Source: an uncultured Clostridium sp. (lineage in GTDB: Bacteria > Bacillota > Clostridia > Lachnospirales > Lachnospiraceae). From it: a stretch of 6,964 nt of DNA. Location of the stretch: contig CABVBU010000053.1 in the NCBI GenBank assembly GCA_902496665.1, positions 1 to 6,964 on the forward strand, written 5' to 3'. Made by a program: the position numbers and the translations under genes. This document shows positions 4,782 to 6,964 of this stretch, piece by piece (the first letter of the stretch is position 1; each line of letters opens with the position of its first letter). Under the pieces are notes generated by a model, which searched no databases, was not told the origin of the DNA, and saw only the letters and a program-made list of their open reading frames with translations.

Positions 4782-6554
4782 TTATTTTCCCATGATCTCC
4801 TGCAGCATATAGACTCTGTTGAACGGGAATGAGAAATAATATCCGTCCGCGAAGTCTTCCACCATCTTCATAACTTCCTTCGCGAGCTGGATTCCCACTG
4901 CTTCGCCGTCCTTTCGACTCGCTTTCTCCGGGTATCTCGCAACGATCTCGTCCGTCACGTTGACGCCGGCGATCTCATTTTTCATGAACATGGCGTTCTT
5001 TCTGCTGATCAGCGGCATGATTCCGCAGAGGATCTTCGCGCCCGTTTCCTCCTTGATCCGGCGCAGTCTCGCCGCGTCCTCCTCCGTAAACACCGGCTGG
5101 GTCAGAAAGAACTCCGCGCCCTCTTCCATCTTCTTCTTCACACGTCCGATCTCCACATCCAGGTTCTTTCTTCCCTGGTTGACGGCACCGCCGTAGCACA
5201 GCGGATTTTTTGCGAACACATCCTCATTCATTTCCCTCGCGATCTTCATAAGACCGGTGGAATCGGAGTTAAATACCGCTTTTACGGTCTGTCTCGCTGT
5301 GGACGGGATCGGGTCTCCTGTGATGATCAGGAAGTTGTGGATATCGTTAATGGCGGCTCCTAAAAACAGGGACCGCATCGCGATAGCATTCCGGTCACGG
5401 CAGCAGATGTGCGGCATCACATTGAGACCTGTGGCCTGGCGGACCTTGCTCGCCATGAGGACAGAATCGACTCTTGTACGTCCTGACGGGGAGTCAGGGA
5501 ATGTGAGGACATCCACGCCTGCATTCTTTAAGAGGTAGGCGGACTCTAAAAGCTTCTCATCATCCGCGTCGAACGGCGGGGCAAGTTCTACCGCGATGAG
5601 CTTTTTCTGTTTTCTCTCTCCGTTTTCATCGTAGAGGAATCCATGTCTCTGGACATGCTCCGTCTGCTCCCCATTTTCTGTCTCTGTATCCAGGACAATC
5701 TTACTTAGGATTCCATCACAGGAAGACATCTCTCTGATAAATTCCGGGGCCGTTCCGCAGCAGCCGCCGAGAATATCCGCGCCGAGCGCCTGAAGTTCTT
5801 TCATCTTCTCCGCAAAGTATGCCGGTGTGTTTCCGAACCGGAGCTTATTTCTTGTCAATGTCGGATATCCCGCATTCGGGATCGCAAGAAGGAGCTTATC
5901 CCCAGGACGTCCCGCTTTTTCCAGGATCTGGCGCATATGAGCCGGACCTACACCGCAGTTCAATCCCACCGCATCGATTTCCGGCACAGCTGCCGCATCC
6001 GCTAACAGGCGCTTCGCGCTGAGTCCCGCCGCGCTGTAGCCGAACTGATTTACTGAGAAAGAGACTGCAATGAATATGTCGTACTCGCTGCGGATCTTTC
6101 GGATCGCCGGAAGGATTCCGTCGAGATCCGCAAAGGTCTCAAAGTCCAAAACTGTGACACCGTGCTTCGCAAATGTCTTCGCGATCTGATAATACTCGTC
6201 CGCCGCTGCCGCCGCATCCTCCGCCCCATTCACCAGAATCGGGCCGATATCTCCCGCGATCCAGGCATCTCTCCCGTTTACCGCGTCTTTCGCGATCTTA
6301 ACCGCCGCCTGAATGTTTTTCTCAACTTCTGCAAAGTCGTCCTGCAGTGTTTCTGTGTTTGACGCAAAGGTATTTGTCCTGATAAATTTCGCTCCGGCAT
6401 CCAGGTATTCCTCGTGGATCTTCTTTACCTTTTCCGGTGCAGTAATATTCGCCAGCTCCGGGATATCCTGAGTCTGGTATTTTGCAGCGAAATAGGTTCC
6501 GAAGGCGCCATCGGTGATGAGGTTGGTGGTTTTCAGATATTCGCGTAAATTCAT
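4782..6554 (-). CDS. Bifunctional homocysteine S-methyltransferase / methylenetetrahydrofolate reductase
   Basis: This 590-residue cytosolic enzyme matches the two-domain YitJ type of Firmicutes in order and length. Residues 1 to about 290 form a homocysteine S-methyltransferase barrel (start DGAFGT at 15-20). Its zinc ligands are all present: Cys200 in GLNCGVGP and Cys265/Cys266 in GGCCGT. Residues about 315-590 form a MetF-type methylenetetrahydrofolate reductase barrel, with VELAPP (Glu323, equivalent to the catalytic Glu of MetF), ITGDP (Asp414, flavin contact) and FFLTQPVF (Gln486). The reductase makes 5-methyl-THF and the first domain binds and methylates homocysteine for methionine synthesis. 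There is no cobalamin- or pterin-binding domain, so the full MetH-type reaction would need a separate partner; this is inference. The start at 6554 is set by AGGAGG (6561-6566) six bases upstream. The leader of under 70 bases after the tRNA-Gly terminator has no SAM riboswitch or T-box that I can see and no clear promoter, so its transcription start is unresolved. Confidence 0.94.
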   Translation of the reverse strand: MNLREYLKTTNLITDGAFGTYFAAKYQTQDIPELANITAPEKVKKIHEEYLDAGAKFIRTNTFASNTETLQDDFAEVEKNIQAAVKIAKDAVNGRDAWIAGDIGPILVNGAEDAAAAADEYYQIAKTFAKHGVTVLDFETFADLDGILPAIRKIRSEYDIFIAVSFSVNQFGYSAAGLSAKRLLADAAAVPEIDAVGLNCGVGPAHMRQILEKAGRPGDKLLLAIPNAGYPTLTRNKLRFGNTPAYFAEKMKELQALGADILGGCCGTAPEFIREMSSCDGILSKIVLDTETENGEQTEHVQRHGFLYDENGERKQKKLIAVELAPPFDADDEKLLESAYLLKNAGVDVLTFPDSPSGRTRVDSVLMASKVRQATGLNVMPHICCRDRNAIAMRSLFLGAAINDIHNFLIITGDPIPSTARQTVKAVFNSDSTGLMKIAREMNEDVFAKNPLCYGGAVNQGRKNLDVEIGRVKKKMEEGAEFFLTQPVFTEEDAARLRRIKEETGAKILCGIMPLISRKNAMFMKNEIAGVNVTDEIVARYPEKASRKDGEAVGIQLAKEVMKMVEDFADGYYFSFPFNRVYMLQEIMGK

Positions 6555-6621
6555 GTTCGTCCTCCTGTGGGGTATCAGCTTTTATGGGGTAGTCTGACAT
6601 TCTGACGTAATTTTTATATAG

Positions 6622-6653
6622 AAAAACCGGACCTCTGAAATTCAGAGATCCGG
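6622..6653 (-). terminator. Intrinsic terminator after the tRNA-Phe/tRNA-Gly cluster
   Basis: On the minus strand a 13-pair stem (6653-6641 with 6639-6627) with a single central base is followed by TTTTT (6626-6622). The one non-Watson-Crick position is U-G in minus-strand RNA and C-A on the plus strand, which fixes the orientation. It starts about 15 bases after the tRNA-Gly 3' end and separates the tRNA unit from the Hcy/MTHFR gene. Confidence 0.9.
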
Positions 6654-6667
6654 CAATTCATAAGAAG

Positions 6668-6738
6668 AGCGGGTGATGGGAATCGAACCCACGTATCCAG
6701 CTTGGAAGGCTGGTGTTCTACCATTGAACTACACCCGC
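6668..6738 (-). tRNA. tRNA-Gly(UCC)
   Basis: A 71-base cloverleaf with acceptor strands GCGGGTG (6738-6732) and CACCCGC (6675-6669), discriminator T (6668), anticodon stem CCAGC/GCTGG around loop CTTCCAA (anticodon TCC, reading GGA/GGG), and T arm GTGGG-TTCGATT-CCCAT. CCA is not encoded. No clear promoter directly precedes it, so it is probably co-transcribed with the upstream tRNA-Phe. Confidence 0.97.
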
Positions 6739-6756
6739 GTATAAGTAACGAGAGGC

Positions 6757-6825
6757 AACTGATGACATCGCAAGTTTTTCGTTGGGAGCTTGCTCACATA
6801 AGAAAAAATTTCTATGTCAGCAGTT
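6757..6825. repeat. Long inverted repeat in the tRNA-Phe/tRNA-Gly spacer
   Basis: AACTGATGACAT (6757-6768) and ATGTCAGCAGTT (6814-6825) are inverted copies with 11 of 12 matches, enclosing 45 bases that themselves contain a GCAAG/CTTGC pairing (6770-6774 with 6788-6792 or so). It gives the spacer RNA the look of a large folded domain. I recognise no known RNA family in it. Confidence 0.5.
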
Positions 6826-6846
6826 ATCGCCGTTGCAAACGGCGAT
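6826..6846. repeat. Perfect hairpin in the tRNA spacer, 9-base arms
   Basis: ATCGCCGTT (6826-6834) and AACGGCGAT (6838-6846) are perfect inverted copies around GCA. It directly follows the larger inverted repeat ending at 6825 and shares its last base with the next hairpin. There is no T run, so it is not a terminator. Confidence 0.65.
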
Positions 6847-6866
6847 TATGGAGCGAAGCTCCATAA
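6846..6866. repeat. Perfect hairpin in the tRNA spacer with GCGAAGC core
   Basis: TTATGGAGC (6846-6854) and GCTCCATAA (6858-6866) are perfect inverted copies around GAA. The centre is GCGAAGC, a heptamer known from biophysical work to form an unusually stable DNA mini-hairpin. Together with 6826-6846 it makes two abutting cruciform-type structures in about 40 bases. Confidence 0.65.
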
Positions 6867-6898
6867 TACCTCGGAGTCATCCTCACCAGTACCTCTAA

Positions 6899-6964
<66 letters not shown>

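Noticed and set aside
6567..6660. SAM riboswitch or T-box before the Hcy/MTHFR gene
   Set aside because: The leader is too short for either, shows none of their conserved elements, and its one strong hairpin is a terminator adjacent to tRNA-Gly.

Overview
The window looks like a chromosomal segment from a Gram-positive, anaerobic Clostridia, most like Lachnospiraceae. The support is indirect: the near-consensus sigma-A promoters, AGGAGG-type ribosome binding sites, a yybP-ykoY (Mn2+) riboswitch before mntP, tRNA genes without encoded CCA, a VanW/G5-type envelope protein, and a Hcy-methyltransferase/MTHFR fusion of the YitJ type. Genus cannot be set from the sequence alone. It is housekeeping rather than accessory DNA. 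I see no mobile element, integrase, CRISPR array or phage gene.

Every gene is on the minus strand, so transcription runs from high to low coordinates. From the right edge: the 3' part of tRNA-Phe(GAA) (6899 to the edge); a structured 160-base spacer; tRNA-Gly(UCC); a strong intrinsic terminator; a 590-aa homocysteine S-methyltransferase/methylenetetrahydrofolate reductase; a near-consensus promoter 20 bases after that stop; a rhodanese-TtcA fusion (start corrected to 4617); a block of three perfect or near-perfect palindromes (3184-3310); a consensus promoter for tRNA-Leu(UAG); a Mn2+ riboswitch with its own terminator; mntP (manganese exporter); a consensus promoter, a leader hairpin and a second promoter; a 594-aa membrane-anchored VanW-domain protein; and a left-edge intergenic region (1-252) full of hairpins, some of which look like terminators for a plus-strand gene outside the window.

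Two functional themes can be read. The first is sulfur and one-carbon metabolism: the Hcy/MTHFR enzyme makes methyl-THF and handles homocysteine, and the next gene couples a sulfur-carrying rhodanese domain to a TtcA-type tRNA thiolation domain. The second is manganese homeostasis: the riboswitch senses Mn2+ and lets mntP be transcribed when Mn2+ is high. An unusual point is that the riboswitch begins about 32 bases after the tRNA-Leu 3' end with no terminator and no good promoter between them, so tRNA-Leu, riboswitch and mntP may form one transcription unit.

I did not find a clearly new defence or mobile system. The most interesting unexplained material is the intergenic palindromes, several of which pair better as minus-strand RNA than as plus-strand RNA.
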